64,000 nucleotides of DNA from Allacma fusca (taxonomy: Eukaryota > Arthropoda > Collembola > Symphypleona > Sminthuridae), in contig OX359248.1 in assembly GCA_947179485.1 (NCBI GenBank), positions 53,578,386 through 53,642,385 of the forward strand, written 5' to 3'. Positions 39,400-50,769 of this stretch are shown in pieces; position 1 is the first letter of the stretch; the number at the start of each line of letters is the position of its first letter. The position numbers and the translations under genes were made by a program. The notes beneath the pieces were generated by a model. The model saw only the letters and a list, made by a program, of their open reading frames with translations. It made no database searches and was not told the origin of the DNA.

Positions 39400-39720
39400 C
39401 CGCAGAATTTAAAATTTGTGACTGATTCACATTTTGTAATGATTACAATGTACTCAAGTTACGATTGAGTGGAGGTCAAGTGTGGGTCATTAATAACTAA
39501 TTACTATATGGCAACTTGGAAACTAAGTCAAGTGTAGTATTTGAATCAATTCAAGTTTGAGTTCAAGATCTATATGGAGATTAATATAATTAATATTAAT
39601 TAAAATTTATACCAAGTTCAGGTTTAATTTGAAATCAAGTTTAGTAAAATTAAGTCAAGTGAATATAGAAGTTCAATTCAAAGTCAAGACTCAGTTTAGA
39701 ATAAGTTAGTCAAGTACGGG
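39400..39720 (+). repeat. Degenerate TCAAGT-rich array
   Basis: GTCAAGT, TTCAAGTTTGAGTTCAAG and AATCAAGTTTAG recur irregularly. It ends about 320 bp before the dpr exon donor at 40043. Confidence 0.55.
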
Positions 39721-40043
39721 TGGAAATAAGTGGGGGTCCCGACCGGAGCTCTAAGATATTTTTTCGAAAGAGACAGACCGTTGTGAATAGAGTGACTATG
39801 GTTGTGGGACGCATTCTAGGAGTGGGGAAAATGCCTCGTAAATTTGGAGGGGTTATGTGGACGGGAAGGAGTTGGATTTTTGTGTGTGCATAATGAGAGG
39901 TGGTTGTGAGCACGTACATGGGCATGGCGGGGAGTACTCGGTCATAATGAAATGAAATAGGCATCCTGAGCATATGGAGATATGGAGGAATAAATGGGAC
40001 AAGAAATTCCCCGGAGATGGGAGAAAAACGTTCGAGTGCTTAC

Positions 40044-40294
40044 AGTCTTATCTCCCAAGTTCTTCACTCGGCAATTGAGGTAAGCTGTTTTCCCTAGGAG
40101 AGCCGTGACATTGGGTGAAGCCAGCTTATCGATGTAGGGAGAGTTCTTCCGCCCAGCCTGCTCCTTCCCATCCGTGCTGGCCAATGAGGGCAGAGATGAG
40201 GGGGAGGGAGGGAGCGTTGACGACCATGATGACAGCGAAGACATCGTCATCAAAGGCATCCCATTCTTCCGGTTCCCGCCATCCGAAGCGTGAC
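40044..40294 (-). CDS. dpr9: dpr-family exon, linker and first half of Ig domain 1
   Basis: This exon carries the N-terminal part of Dpr Ig domain 1: SPYIDKLASPNVTALLGKT, then AYLNCRVKNLGDKT with the B-strand Cys. NVT is a potential N-glycosylation site. The donor ACT/GTAAGC at 40043 is phase 0 and joins to VSWVRHRD of the exon at 28490, restoring the usual Dpr wording. The 5' limit is uncertain. The frame is open back to a TGA just upstream of TCGCTAG/GTCACG, which would start the exon at 40294 (phase 1). Alternative acceptors are GGCCAG at 40176 (phase 2) and GAGCAG at 40157 (phase 0). I prefer 40294 because the whole block is GC-richer than its surroundings and reads as a Ser/Pro linker (MSSLSSWSSTLPPSPSSLPS). 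However, the pyrimidine run just before 40176 makes that acceptor credible too. No signal peptide is encoded here, so at least one more 5' exon must lie to the right. Confidence 0.85.
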
Positions 40295-41908
40295 CTAGCG
40301 ATCACACAAAAATTCAATATACAGTCACAGCCCTGAAACACAGATCCCCTCCAGAAACACAGTCACAAAAATATTTTAACACAATTTTTACCAAACCTTA
40401 TTTTATAATTTCAACTTTCTTTTTTCAAATTTCATTTTTTAATCAAAACAAAATTTGACACTGAAATTTTCAAGGGCAGTCCAATAAATATTTCCTAATG
40501 CTCGTCAAACAGCAATATTTTAGGGACTAAAATATTTAAAGCCTATACACTCTCAGGCCCCAGAATATGAATTTAGCTAGATTTTGATCACATTTGGCAA
40601 ATACGAATTCAGTTGCAGGATTCGCCTCGACAGACCCTGGGGGAAAGAGCTACTTCTTTAGGGGATAAATTATTGACATGTTTTTTCCGTTTAACACAGT
40701 TAGCTCCCCTTATTTATTTCGCTTGAGCAGGAAATCGATTCCGACCAAGTACACACTATGAGAGATCTAATAAGAGAATTCATCTCTATGGAGGCACAAG
40801 TCGATTTACGGTTCTCTTTCCGCACAATGTTAATATTTTTATTGCAGGGGTATGTACCCTTCTTATGAGAATCAAATTTCAACATTTCCCCAACCTTGTA
40901 GCCCGACTGCACTTCATTTGTGGAAAGTGCGATAGTTTGTTATATTTGATATTATTTGAGCACCCATGTCTCAGATTTTAATTGCCTGGCTCAACCCGGA
41001 CTGACATATTGGGTTCGCTTCAGCTCCGCTCACTTTTAATTAAGGTGTTGGCTGTGAAGTGTGTAAATGCTCAAAGGGTCGGCCGGGTGAGATTTTTATG
41101 GAAGGGGAGACCGGGAGCGGATCGGGAATGGAAAATTGAGGATGAGAAAGTGTTTGGAGATAATTGGGTGGCTGGTGGGAATTGTGACGGATTGTTGTCC
41201 GTCGCAGGAGGAGAAAAAAAAGGAAAGAAAGGAGATGTGAAGACGAAGGGAAGGAGGGCGTGAGGAATGAGGAAACCAATTTATTTTATTTAGCTTTAAT
41301 ATCAGGAACGCGGTCATTGGAAAAAAGCTCCCATCCAATATTAGCTTTTGTCACACAGTCCATTCTGGATATTCCGGTCTCCCGTAGAAACTCACTTTCT
41401 CCATCAACTTTCATAAATATTTTGACAAAACCTCAATTTACCAGACTGATAATAATTTGGAAGCAAAATGTCTCAGAGCATGGCATTTTTAAGGGGGGAC
41501 TTTGAGGGTTTCTGAAAGATTCAAAATGTGACGAGTGGACTGTATCCCTGTCCTTAGAGAATTCGAGTTAGGCGTAATGTGAGAATGAAGCGGAGTGAAA
41601 ATTCTAGCCTTTCTTATTTTCTTCATGTGCTTTCTCCGAGCTGAAAAATTACCCGAGCTCATATCTGTGTGACTGTGTCAGTCGGACGGGGAGTGTGGAT
41701 TCCAGCTGTACTGGATGTATACTGCAGGTGGCTGATTACATAGGGGCCAAAATAATTGGGCGGTTCGCCAATCAATTAGTGCCTAATTTGTTGCTACATT
41801 GGGAGCTCGGAAGTTTCTGTAATTTCAAATAATTTGAGTTCAGGTTTTTTCAAGTTCAGGTTTAAGAGGGTATTTTTAAGTCTGAATTTAAGTTTGAAAA
41901 AGTTCAAG

Positions 41909-42012
41909 TTCAAGTTTCATGTGGACATTTAAAGTTCAAGTTTCATTTGGATATTTAAAGTTCAAGTTTCATTTGGATATTTAAAGTTCAAGTTTCAATT
42001 GGACATTTAAAG
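41909..42012 (+). repeat. 26-bp tandem repeat, four units
   Basis: Units start with TTCAAGTTTCAT at 41909, 41935, 41961 and 41987, and each contains TGGATATTTAAAG or a variant. Degenerate TTCAGGTTT wording precedes them from about 41838. Confidence 0.85.
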
Positions 42013-42986
42013 TTTAGGGTCAAATATTTGCAAATGGAAATTCCTGAGCTCACTTCAATGTTCCTTCACTCGGAACTGTGAGCCACTGGAAATTGGAGTA
42101 AATTGAGAAGTTGGAGTTGAGATTTCTGAGCAGAGTTTAAAAAGTGCACGAGGACTTTCCTTTGGGGCTGGGATGCTCTGAGACGTTTTTTTCTCTTTAG
42201 GTAATTTGGGCTTTGTAGGGGAAAGTAGGTTGGTGTGCAGTGAGGCAGGTTCAGGTAGATACTTTTTACCTCTCATCCAATTAAATTGGAGTTCCCATCT
42301 CCTGGCCTGATATGGCTTGTGAAAGAGGGCCCAAGAGAAAGGAAAAGATTTGTTCTTTGATGTTTCGCTGCTGAGGACAAATGTGGGGGGAATTGTGAGC
42401 CACAAGATTAGAGTTAGTCGCTGCTCCCTCAGATAAGCAAGCTCGGGTGACTCAGTGAAAAGGAGTCTATTAGCCAACAGGGAAGCGAGCCGTGAGCAAG
42501 GAGAAAGTCACACGAGAAAAAGCATCGAACAAGGCCACACCATCCCTTTACAACACGGAACAAGTCAGCGTGAAAAACAGCTTCTACTTTCCCTTCCTAT
42601 CCTTTATCATTCACTTTCTCCCAGGCCTTGTCCTTCCCTACAGTAGTCATCCCTCAAACCTCATATCTCTCTTTCACCTCATATTTCAATTCCTACACCG
42701 CCCAACTCAGCATCCAACACTGTCCAACTATATCGGTCCCCTCATAAAGACATTTCTTCAAACGTATATCGGGGGGAAAGTGTCGTTGAAGAGTGACGGC
42801 GCTATCGTAATTTTAATTTGTCCCCGTTATGAGTGCCTACATTTTTATACAGACCAGTCTCGATATAGTGGACACCTTCAAAATATCCCGTGAAAATTCT
42901 GTAAATAGAATTTAATTTAATTGTGTGCTTATAAGTATAACCACAGTCTTTAATTATCCCTTGCACAAGCTGATCTTCATATGAAG

Positions 42987-43305
42987 TACGGTCTCGATAT
43001 AAAAGACCCTTATAAACGTATTTGCTGTGTAATATTGGAGAAAGTGCTTTCACTTTTATCCCTTTTCCGCCGACACTTCTGCAGCAATTTAAGAGAGCCC
43101 CTGTTAACGGAGCATTGACTTGGGGTAAACAGTCCCTAGGAGAGACCTCCCTTAATAACAAAAACTCTGCAGGGCTTGGAATATTGAAATATATGTGGAA
43201 CTACCCTTTTTTGAATTGCTGCTAATTTTTAGGCCTCCAAGAGTATTTGACTATAAGACTAACAATTTGTGCGTTTAGGGGGCTCTTGTAGAGAGAGAGT
43301 GCACT
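42987..43305. mobile_element. Possible variant (CTCGATATA) inverted-repeat element
   Basis: The left end has TACGGTCTCGATATAAAAGAC, a variant in which the core reads CGATATA where the main family has TTATAACGG. The right end is GAGAGAGTGCACTG. A sister left end, CAGACCAGTCTCGATATA, starts at 42850. The pairing is uncertain. Confidence 0.3.
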
Positions 43306-43779
43306 GTGTGCACTTGAATGCGGAAGAAATGTCTCAAGACGTGCACTCTATGCTGCTGGTTTGCGTGAATTTGTATTCATTCATCTCACCTTTTTGGGGC
43401 CGAACTGAATGCATCATTTGCTCTTTTCACGCATCGTTTCATTCCTTTTTCTCCTCCACTACCGCCACTATACACTTGTCCTTGTCAACTTTTCCCATTC
43501 AAAATCTTCCCCCGTTTTTTCCTGAAATTTCTCTTGTCTGTCCTCGATGTCCCCTCTTTTCCCGGAGGTTCTGTTCATATTCTGTTTGCTTTTTCCCAGC
43601 TATTCTGTTTACTCTGTACTTTCTATGAGGCCTTTGTATAATGTACTGATACAAAACAGTTTTCTGGGGAAACCATGAAATGGTTTTGGGTAAACGTTAA
43701 TGGGAAAACATACGTTTCAATATTTTAATTAGGTATGTGTCAGGGCTGGGAACAAGTCAAATCAGTGATGGCAAACTTT

Positions 43780-44290
43780 CACGTAGGGTAAGTGTTAGGG
43801 TAATTACTTTAAGGTCAGGTTAGCTCATTCATATTGGGTTAGGTGTGATTAGCTTTAGGTCAGGTTCAATTAGGTTTTGGTCCGGATTTAATTAGACCAG
43901 ATCGGACTTTGACGAAGTTTAGATTGTAGTTCAACTTGCTTAGGTCAAAGGTGGGTCAAATTTTGGTAGGTCAGGTCAAGTAAAGGGGATATTTCAGGTA
44001 ATTTTGTGGTCATAGGTTGATTTGTGTTACGTTTGAGTCATGGTTGGGGTTAATAGCTTGGGCGGTTTTATATCAAGTTGTAAATTCCGTTACGGGTCAT
44101 GATTCGGTTATTTCAGGTCAACTGGGGTCAAACTTGAGTAAAATAATCATACAGCAACATACATGACAATTTTAAGTTCAGGGAAATCTAGGTTAGAACT
44201 GGAACAAGCTCAGGTCAAGTCCAGGTCACGCCAAGGTCAGGACAGGGCCAATGCTTTTATACTTCTGGAGTATTAGAGTTTCATGACCCG
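43780..44290 (+). repeat. Degenerate array rich in AGGTCA words
   Basis: AGGTCA, GGTCAGG or GGTCAAG wording recurs about every 10-30 bp over 0.5 kb, including AGGTCAAAGGTGGGTCA near 43941 and CCAAGGTCAGG near 44231. The spacing is irregular. It resembles the tracts at 8.2, 39.4 and 59.4 kb and is most simply an old, decayed minisatellite. Confidence 0.6.
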
Positions 44291-44834
44291 AACTCAGCCC
44301 TATTTGAGACAAGAACGCTCTTTTCAATGCCTTTGCTCATCAGCTTCGAGGGAACTTCCATTCCTTGATTAGATTTGTCCCCCGACTTCGACGCACCATT
44401 TGAAAATCCATAGGTTTAAATGAAGACTGGAAAAAATTGGGCCCATAAAGCAAATCCCACTATTATTCTTTCCTTCATTAGCTTTATTGAGGAATCGAGA
44501 GGGAAAATCCGATCGGAAAGGATTTTCTGTCGAGATTTTCTATTTTCCTCCCTCTTTCCTTTCTCCCCAATTTTTACATTTCTTTTTTTTTACCAAGAGA
44601 CAAAGTAAGGCCCAGGGAATTGGAAGGAGCTAGGAAAGAGATTAACGCGGCAACTTCAAATTTTCTGAGGAAAAATATGCTTAAAAGAGATTGAGCAAAA
44701 GTTAAAGGATGAGAGGTTCGGAAGATAATGAAGAGTCATTTATCATAAGTTCCTATTCAGCCCCTGCTTTGATAAGCACATCAAATCATCCAGAGAAAGC
44801 TGACTTTCACTTCTTGCCCTTTATCCTTTAAATA

Positions 44835-45019
44835 CAGTGAGCTCTCCCAATAAGATTCGCCTTTGTATTTCCAATGTATATTCAAATGTAGAAAATTCCT
44901 TCACTGATACCTCCTACTCATCCCAATATACATCTTTCTCCATTAGAACAGTATACAATTTTAATAACTATCCCCAAGATTGTCCCCTTTAGATTCGCTC
45001 TCGTAAAAAGTGTACACTG
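44835..45019. mobile_element. TATAACGG-family element, 185 bp, TA-flanked
   Basis: The left tip is CAGTGAGCTCTCCC and the right tip is AGTGTACACTG. Both are flanked by TA (44833-44834 and 45020-45021). The inner cores are diverged. Confidence 0.5.
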
Positions 45020-45910
45020 TATATCACTCTATAATGTTTCATTCCTATATTCAATCTTCCATAATTAGATATACGATTAGCTTTTCTCCTTTTAAAATTC
45101 AAGCATTTTTCCCCATTATTTATTTTTGAGGGGATCAATTTTTCCGACGTTCCCCGTCAAATCTTGTCAAAAGGGGGCCAGCTCGTGAGGGAATTCTCGT
45201 TACCTTGCATGGATTTACACTCAGGTCCTGCGTCTCCTTATCCTGCTACTACTCCTTACAAAGCAGACATTTTTCCACGAGAGACGTATGTATAAGGGCT
45301 CTTTAAAAATTTCTAATAAGATTTTGACTCATTTTCCAGGAAATTTTCATAGGAATGATTCTGGCTCCTGGGACTGTATTTTTTGGGGGACCCTATGGAA
45401 TGAAGTAAAATTTCGGAGGAAATCAAAGGGGGGAGGATATGTGCGTGTAGTTTTAGGAGGTAGCAGATGTTCCTAAGGACTTGAGACCCGTTCGTAAGGG
45501 GAAAGTAGATGAGTGAAAGGAGATTGAGTGGTGATGTCGGACGTAGTAATGAAGTAGTTTCGTTTGGGAGTCTCCATATTTTAGAAGGGACATTCCCTAT
45601 CCGTCCTGGTCATATACACAGAGCCGAGACTCTGTGCGGAAGGGGATTTCCAGAGGGATCAAGACAGGTCTTAGTAGAACGAGACTTTAGGGTGTCATTC
45701 GACGCCCATCTCCGTCAAAGTACATTGCCCTCCCTTACTACAGCCAAAAAAGTGCGAAATGGATAAGGAGCCAGAGAGTAGCAAAATATTCATGGAGTTC
45801 CCGTGCAATTTTCTCCCCCTCCGTTGCAATTTCCTTTTCTTCAACGGCCTCCCCTTGATTTCCAAAGAGACGGAGGAGCAAGTCCTGGGAGAGGGAAAGC
45901 ACTGAGTGTA

Positions 45911-46109
45911 CAGTCCACTGTCCCTACAAAGTCCCCTCATTGACATTTCGTTCTAAGATAATTATATGGAGGCCTGACTGCAGAGACGGGCTTTAGCCCA
46001 AGGACATTTCTAATATTGACAGAGCTTAGGTTCATAAACCTTACCATTACAGTGCCAAGTCCAGAATGAGGGCCGCAATAACGAGACTCAGGAAGGCGAG
46101 AGCCCACTG
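45911..46109. mobile_element. TATAACGG-family element, 199 bp, TA-flanked
   Basis: The left tip is CAGTCCACTGTCCC then TACAAAG. The right tip is GGCGAGAGCCCACTG. TA lies on both sides. An extra AATAACGAGACTC end is seen inside at 46077-46089. Confidence 0.45.
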
Positions 46110-46935
46110 TATATTTAGGTACATACATATGCAAAGGCTACGGACAAAATCCACATGCATAAATGATAATTCCCAAGAGACTGTCCCATCCCAGAGTCTT
46201 AGCCCTATACGCACAGTTTCTCCTTCAAGAACCTCCCTCACATGTAAAGGCCTTCGGATGAACAGGACAAGTAGATATTACATTTCGTTGGAAAAATTGA
46301 GGACAAATAAGAAAGGTCATGTACTTTTGTCGTATGGGCAAAAACCTTTCGTCCAGCCCTCGGGAAAAATCCCTCCACAAATTTGAGGCTTTCTCTCAAG
46401 TGAAAGTTCAATGTTTGGGGTAAATATAGGATTGGACTAGATTTGAAATTAAAACTGTTTTTGTTTGTTTTGTGCATGTGTGCAATTATGGGTACGCGTG
46501 TGTGTGTGATTGTGATTGTGTATGTACAATTATAATTGTTTCTTTATTGGAGACCCATGGGAATTTTTAATTAAGTCCTGAGAACACCTGCCGTTGTTTA
46601 CATGTGAGACCCCTCCTTGGGCTTAATATAGGGATAGCGGGGACGAGGGAAATTGCTGGAGGAACGAAGGAGAGCCGGATTGCCATGAAATAATGCCGGG
46701 TATTTTGCCATTTATCGTAACTGCATTACATAGTAAAAGTGGAATGGCTCGGAGAGGACTGGGCCTGTGTTTGGGTAGAAAAAGAGACGGAGAAAGCATC
46801 ACCATTACAACAAATACAGGCCCCACGTAACAACTTAATGATCCCATTTCCTTATGTCATCGCCAGCAAATGTGCACGCTTCACCACCCAAAATCACCTT
46901 TCCCGCACAAACTCAAATTCTTATAGGCATCCGTG

Positions 46936-46974
46936 TATACATATATATCTATATATATATATATATATAATATA
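46936..46974 (+). repeat. TA dinucleotide microsatellite
   Basis: This is an alternating TA run with a CTA interruption. It yields spurious Tyr/Ile-rich frames on both strands. Confidence 0.9.
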
Positions 46975-47263
46975 CAAATGGATTTACATATACGAAAAAC
47001 CCCATGCCATACTTTCCCTTGCTTTCTCTTTGCAATATTTAGCTGGGATATTCCTCCTGGCCTGACCATAAAAAATATTCAAATTACCCTTCAGTCTCCC
47101 GCCCAGGAGAGACAAGGGGGCTTTGCAGAAAACAAGTACAGGGGACGCTCACTATGACGGACCCAATCTCAAAAGAGTTTCTCTCAGAGCACAAAATATT
47201 TAGTAATAACCTTGTTCCCAGCTAGAAGCTCTCGTATAAGATTCGTTCTAACAAAATATCATA

Positions 47264-47370
47264 GACAGTCCCCTTATAACGGTTCCCTTCAAAGAGGAAT
47301 TCTCTGCGTAAAAAAAGTTACAAATATTCAGAGAAAATGTAATTTTGCTCTTACAATGGGGAGGGCTCTG
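47264..47370. mobile_element. Possible short TATAACGG-family element
   Basis: The left end is GACAGTCCCCTTATAACGG and the right end is TTACAATGGGGAGGGCTCTG. It is only about 107 bp, so it may be a deleted copy or a false pairing. Confidence 0.3.
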
Positions 47371-47526
47371 TGTTAACGAAATTTAAATTCGTTTTTGTAT
47401 CTACACAATTTCCCAGATGCTCACTTTGTTGGAAGCCTGAAATTTGCAAACTTTGAAATTTTATTCTTAATTCTGCATACGATCCATATGGAACCACAGA
47501 AATAAAAGCAGGAATTTATACTTGTA

Positions 47527-47698
47527 CAGAGAACTCTTCATATAAGAGTCCTCTTTTTGTACAGGAAGAATGGGAATATTTGGATGCGTACAGTCCCTGA
47601 GCACAATGTTATTTTGTGTGGGGAGAAACAATTCGCAAGAATAAAATTCAAATTGGATAGATACACTATAGGGAGCCGTTGTAAAAAGGCTGGGCTTT
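47527..47698. mobile_element. TATAACGG-family element, 172 bp
   Basis: The left tip is CAGAGAACTCTTC then ATATAAGAG, preceded by TA. The right end has GCCGTTGTAAAAAGGCTGGG. The right tip is eroded. Confidence 0.4.
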
Positions 47699-47868
47699 AT
47701 TGCGGGCAAGGAAGCAAATCCCTGGAAAATCCGCACTCAGGAGAAAACAGAGTGAAAGTTGTTTGCAGAATATTAAGAGAAGGAAAAAATTGTAGGGAAA
47801 TAAAATCTTTGGGGTCAGGAAATCGCCTGGCTTCCAGCCAAGCCTGGCACCTGCTTCACGTCAAAATA

Positions 47869-48041
47869 CAGTGAGTCTCGTTACAAGGCACTTCCTTGTC
47901 AAAGGATTTCCTCTCCTTGAGCAAAAATATTGGGGATGTTTCCCATTTTATAGAATGTTAGTTTGGATGGTTGGCAAAAGTCTGGGAAATTCGGAGTAGA
48001 ATATTGGGACCGTTGAGGGCCGTTATACAGAGACTGGACTG
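47869..48041. mobile_element. TATAACGG-family element, 173 bp, TA-flanked
   Basis: The left tip is CAGTGAGTCTCGTTACAAGG and the right end is GGCCGTTATACAGAGACTGG then ACTG. TA sits directly at both tips (47867-47868 and 48042-48043), as expected for the TA target duplication of Tc1/mariner-type elements. This is the best example for flanks. Confidence 0.65.
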
Positions 48042-48809
48042 TATGGAAGCACTGCTCCAATTTTCTTTTCATGTCTTTTCTTCCCCACCGCAACTGCCGC
48101 ACCTGGAGAAGGATGCGGAAGGAGAATTTTAAATTTTAAATCCTAGCCTGAGCTCCGCAAACCAACCATTTGGAATGAAGTGGCGTTCTCCAGGAATTGA
48201 CTTTAATTAAAAGGAATAATCTCCGAGGATAACCAATTAGAAAAATTAGGGCGAAAGTTAGCATTTCTGAGAACGTAATCGCTCCCTTATGGCGGCTACA
48301 ATTATTACACGTATTTCCTTAATGGCGAGTTTCACTCAACTCCCGGCTGTGTTACATGGAGTCCGGATCTCAAATGTTAGCAAATACAAATATTTTTACG
48401 GGACATGTTCCTTGTAAAAGAGCCTCTCTATGGAAAGGGAAAAATATTAATGTTATTTTACCATATACGTTCTTGAAATTTTATAAAATTCTTGCAGAAC
48501 GCGATCTGTTCAAATTGTGAAAATCCCTTTATGAACCTCTGATCTCTTTTTGAAGGATTCAAACTTGAACCTTCACTCGAACTTCAATGCCCTTCAAAAT
48601 TCCGCCCACTTACACAAACACAGTCATATTCTACAAGTTGATCCGTAAGAAGTTTCCAAATGCGTAAAATATTCTCTCAGCCTAATCCCAGAACCCAGAT
48701 AATTCTCTTCCGTATCTTTTATCCGCCCTCAAACTGGAAGCTACATATCCCCTAGCTCAAAATGGAACCATTGGCTGAGAGCGGGACTCGCTCCTTTCTC
48801 TATACTATA

Positions 48810-48987
48810 CTGCGGCAAAGCCTCGCTATAAGGGACTCACCCGGGACCCAGGATTCCCGTCCCTTGTAAAACCATCCATTACCCGCCGTTCCCAAATTAT
48901 TGTGGGGACGGATCCCAAGGCGGAGGAAATGCCTTCCTTATAAGGAGACTCCCTTATCAATCCATCCCTTATAACGAGACTCCACTC
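48810..48987. mobile_element. TATAACGG-family element, 178 bp, TA-flanked
   Basis: The left end has GCCTCGCTATAAGGG and the right end has CCCTTATAACGAGACTCCAC. Both sides are flanked by TA. An additional TTATAAGGAGACTC motif lies at 48938-48951, so a second copy may be nested. Confidence 0.55.
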
Positions 48988-50310
48988 TACCCACACTCCG
49001 TCTTGTGTACACAGGGAGCACGTCATTAATGGAGCACTCCGCCAGAGCGTATAGCGAAAATGGAGCAGAGAGAAAAGGAAGGAAAAGAGAAAGTGGAGAA
49101 AATCCACGCGGCCTTTTCTCACATCATTTTTCATATGTGTCCCGGAAGGAAAAATTCATCATTTTTAGGGAAAGGCACAGGTGTTCAAGCTGTCTGCCTC
49201 CCCACCGACTCGTCAACACGTTTTTAGGGAATGTCAAAAGTAGACTCTCACTATGACGGACCTCCTTGGAAACCATGGATTTTTGTCTATGACCCAAAAA
49301 TATTTTCGTGTATTTACATAATTATTCCAGTCATTTTTTTACAATTCCCCATAGTCTCCGAATTCCTTTGTGCAATTTTTTTAAAACCTTCTTATTGAAC
49401 GGATTTTCCCAGAGTTGCAGTAATATCAAACATGGACGGTGTCGATTTCATTTTTTTTAGCATTTTTTACCTCTTTCCTTTCCCAACATTCATCCTGGGC
49501 GCGGGGAAAGTGATGGTTGAGGGATTGACTAATAATTACCATTTGGAGAAAGCATGGTGAAAGTAACTCTCTCCAGGATCCTGTCATAGCTTTCATATTT
49601 CAATTGATTGGCTCCTATCTTATTCCGCAAGTTAATATTTAGATGGGGTACTTTCCCTCTGTACTGTCCACTGTGGGAAAACGATCACCCCTGGAATTAT
49701 TTCCTATAATTCTTTGTAATAATTATTGCAGGTCCTTTCACCAAAAAAAGAATTCATGTGAATGGGAATAGGCAGACCTTTTACATTTTGAGAGAAAGCT
49801 TCCACACGTTAACGAGTCTTTTAAATGGAGAGAGCATAATGAATAGATATATACTGAGCTCTCGTTCTCAGAGCTCTTCCTATATCTATAGAATGTGAAA
49901 ATTTTCCAGAGGAGGGAATGCTTCTTCTTGTGCGTCTCAAATTAAGACTGTGTCAAATGGGGACGTTAACTTTCACTGTAGTGGAGAATGATTTCCGAAG
50001 TGGGGTCTGTTACAAGGAGAGAGCACTGAGCTCATACCTGGATGCCTCGACCCTTCCCCTTTCCAATGGAGATTCATTGAGGCCTCGAGAGACCATGGGG
50101 AAAGGTAAGTAGGTCGTCATTGAGTGACTCATTGATATTCAGTGTGAGGAGAGCATTAGGGGGAGATATGCACGTTTAAGTGGCATTATAGGATCGGATA
50201 CACAAAGAACCTCCGATAAAATATTAGAGATTTTGGGTGGGATTTCGAGGACAGAGATGAGGAGTTGCATCGTATCGCTCCATCACACAGAATCCATCAT
50301 TTGCAGAGCA

Positions 50311-50327
50311 TCTCTCTCTCTCTCTCC
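50311..50327 (+). repeat. TC dinucleotide microsatellite
   Basis: About eight TC units. Confidence 0.85.
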
Positions 50328-50595
50328 CTACAGGTCCTCCTCTTTGATACTCCCTTCTCTCATGCTAATAGCTTGTGGTTAATTCAGACCCCGAGCGAAA
50401 CCTCTCCCTTACACAGTCTTTGATTCCTCTCATACATATTTTTAGAGCTATCACTCCAACCCGCTTCTCCCTCTCCTTTGAGTCAAGTCCTTTTGCCACG
50501 GGCTAATGCATTACATCTTTCCCTACTCTCACTCTCCCAGCCTCGACACACCTGGCTCTCAGCTCCAACTGTACTCACACGTTACGAAACACACA

Positions 50596-50769
50596 CAGTG
50601 GACTCTCACTGTCAGGGACCCCTCTTTGTATATCTTCCATACTGGTAAAGTTATCCCGGACTCTCTCCGGTAAAATGCAATGGTCATGGAAGGCATAAGA
50701 GAGTTTGGTTTTAGTATCTGGTTTTAAATTTTACTAATGTTGAAGGATTTTTATGGGCAGAGTGCACTG
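50596..50769. mobile_element. TATAACGG-family element, 174 bp
   Basis: The left tip is CAGTGGACTCTCACTGTCAG and the right tip is AGAGTGCACTG. The length falls in the main size class. The flanks are CA on both sides. Confidence 0.45.

Larger units (their letters stand above)
28491..40043 (-). other. dpr intron, about 11.55 kb, phase 0
   Basis: This intron is defined by the GTAAGC donor (40043 downwards) and the TTTGCAG acceptor (ending 28491) of the two dpr exons. It contains no convincing third exon. It does contain a GGA run (28921-28950), a 24-bp minisatellite (29404-29642), a decayed array of similar wording (30510-30795), inverted-repeat elements (for example 34182-34353), an 11-bp ACTTTCACC array (35159-35230) and a degenerate CAAGTTCAAG-rich tract (39400-39720). 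The stretches 31000-34180 and 35560-38790 show nothing beyond ordinary AT-rich DNA, single element ends and copies of the GAGAAAG word. Confidence 0.85.

Noticed and set aside
40115-40336. A plus-strand frame opposite the dpr exon
   Set aside because: It is the antisense shadow of the GC-richer dpr exon on the minus strand.
40126-40341. An alternative minus-strand frame (beginning MFQGCDC) as a signal-peptide exon
   Set aside because: It is in a different frame from the Ig-coding frame, has no compatible donor at its end and its hydrophobic stretch is not near the start.
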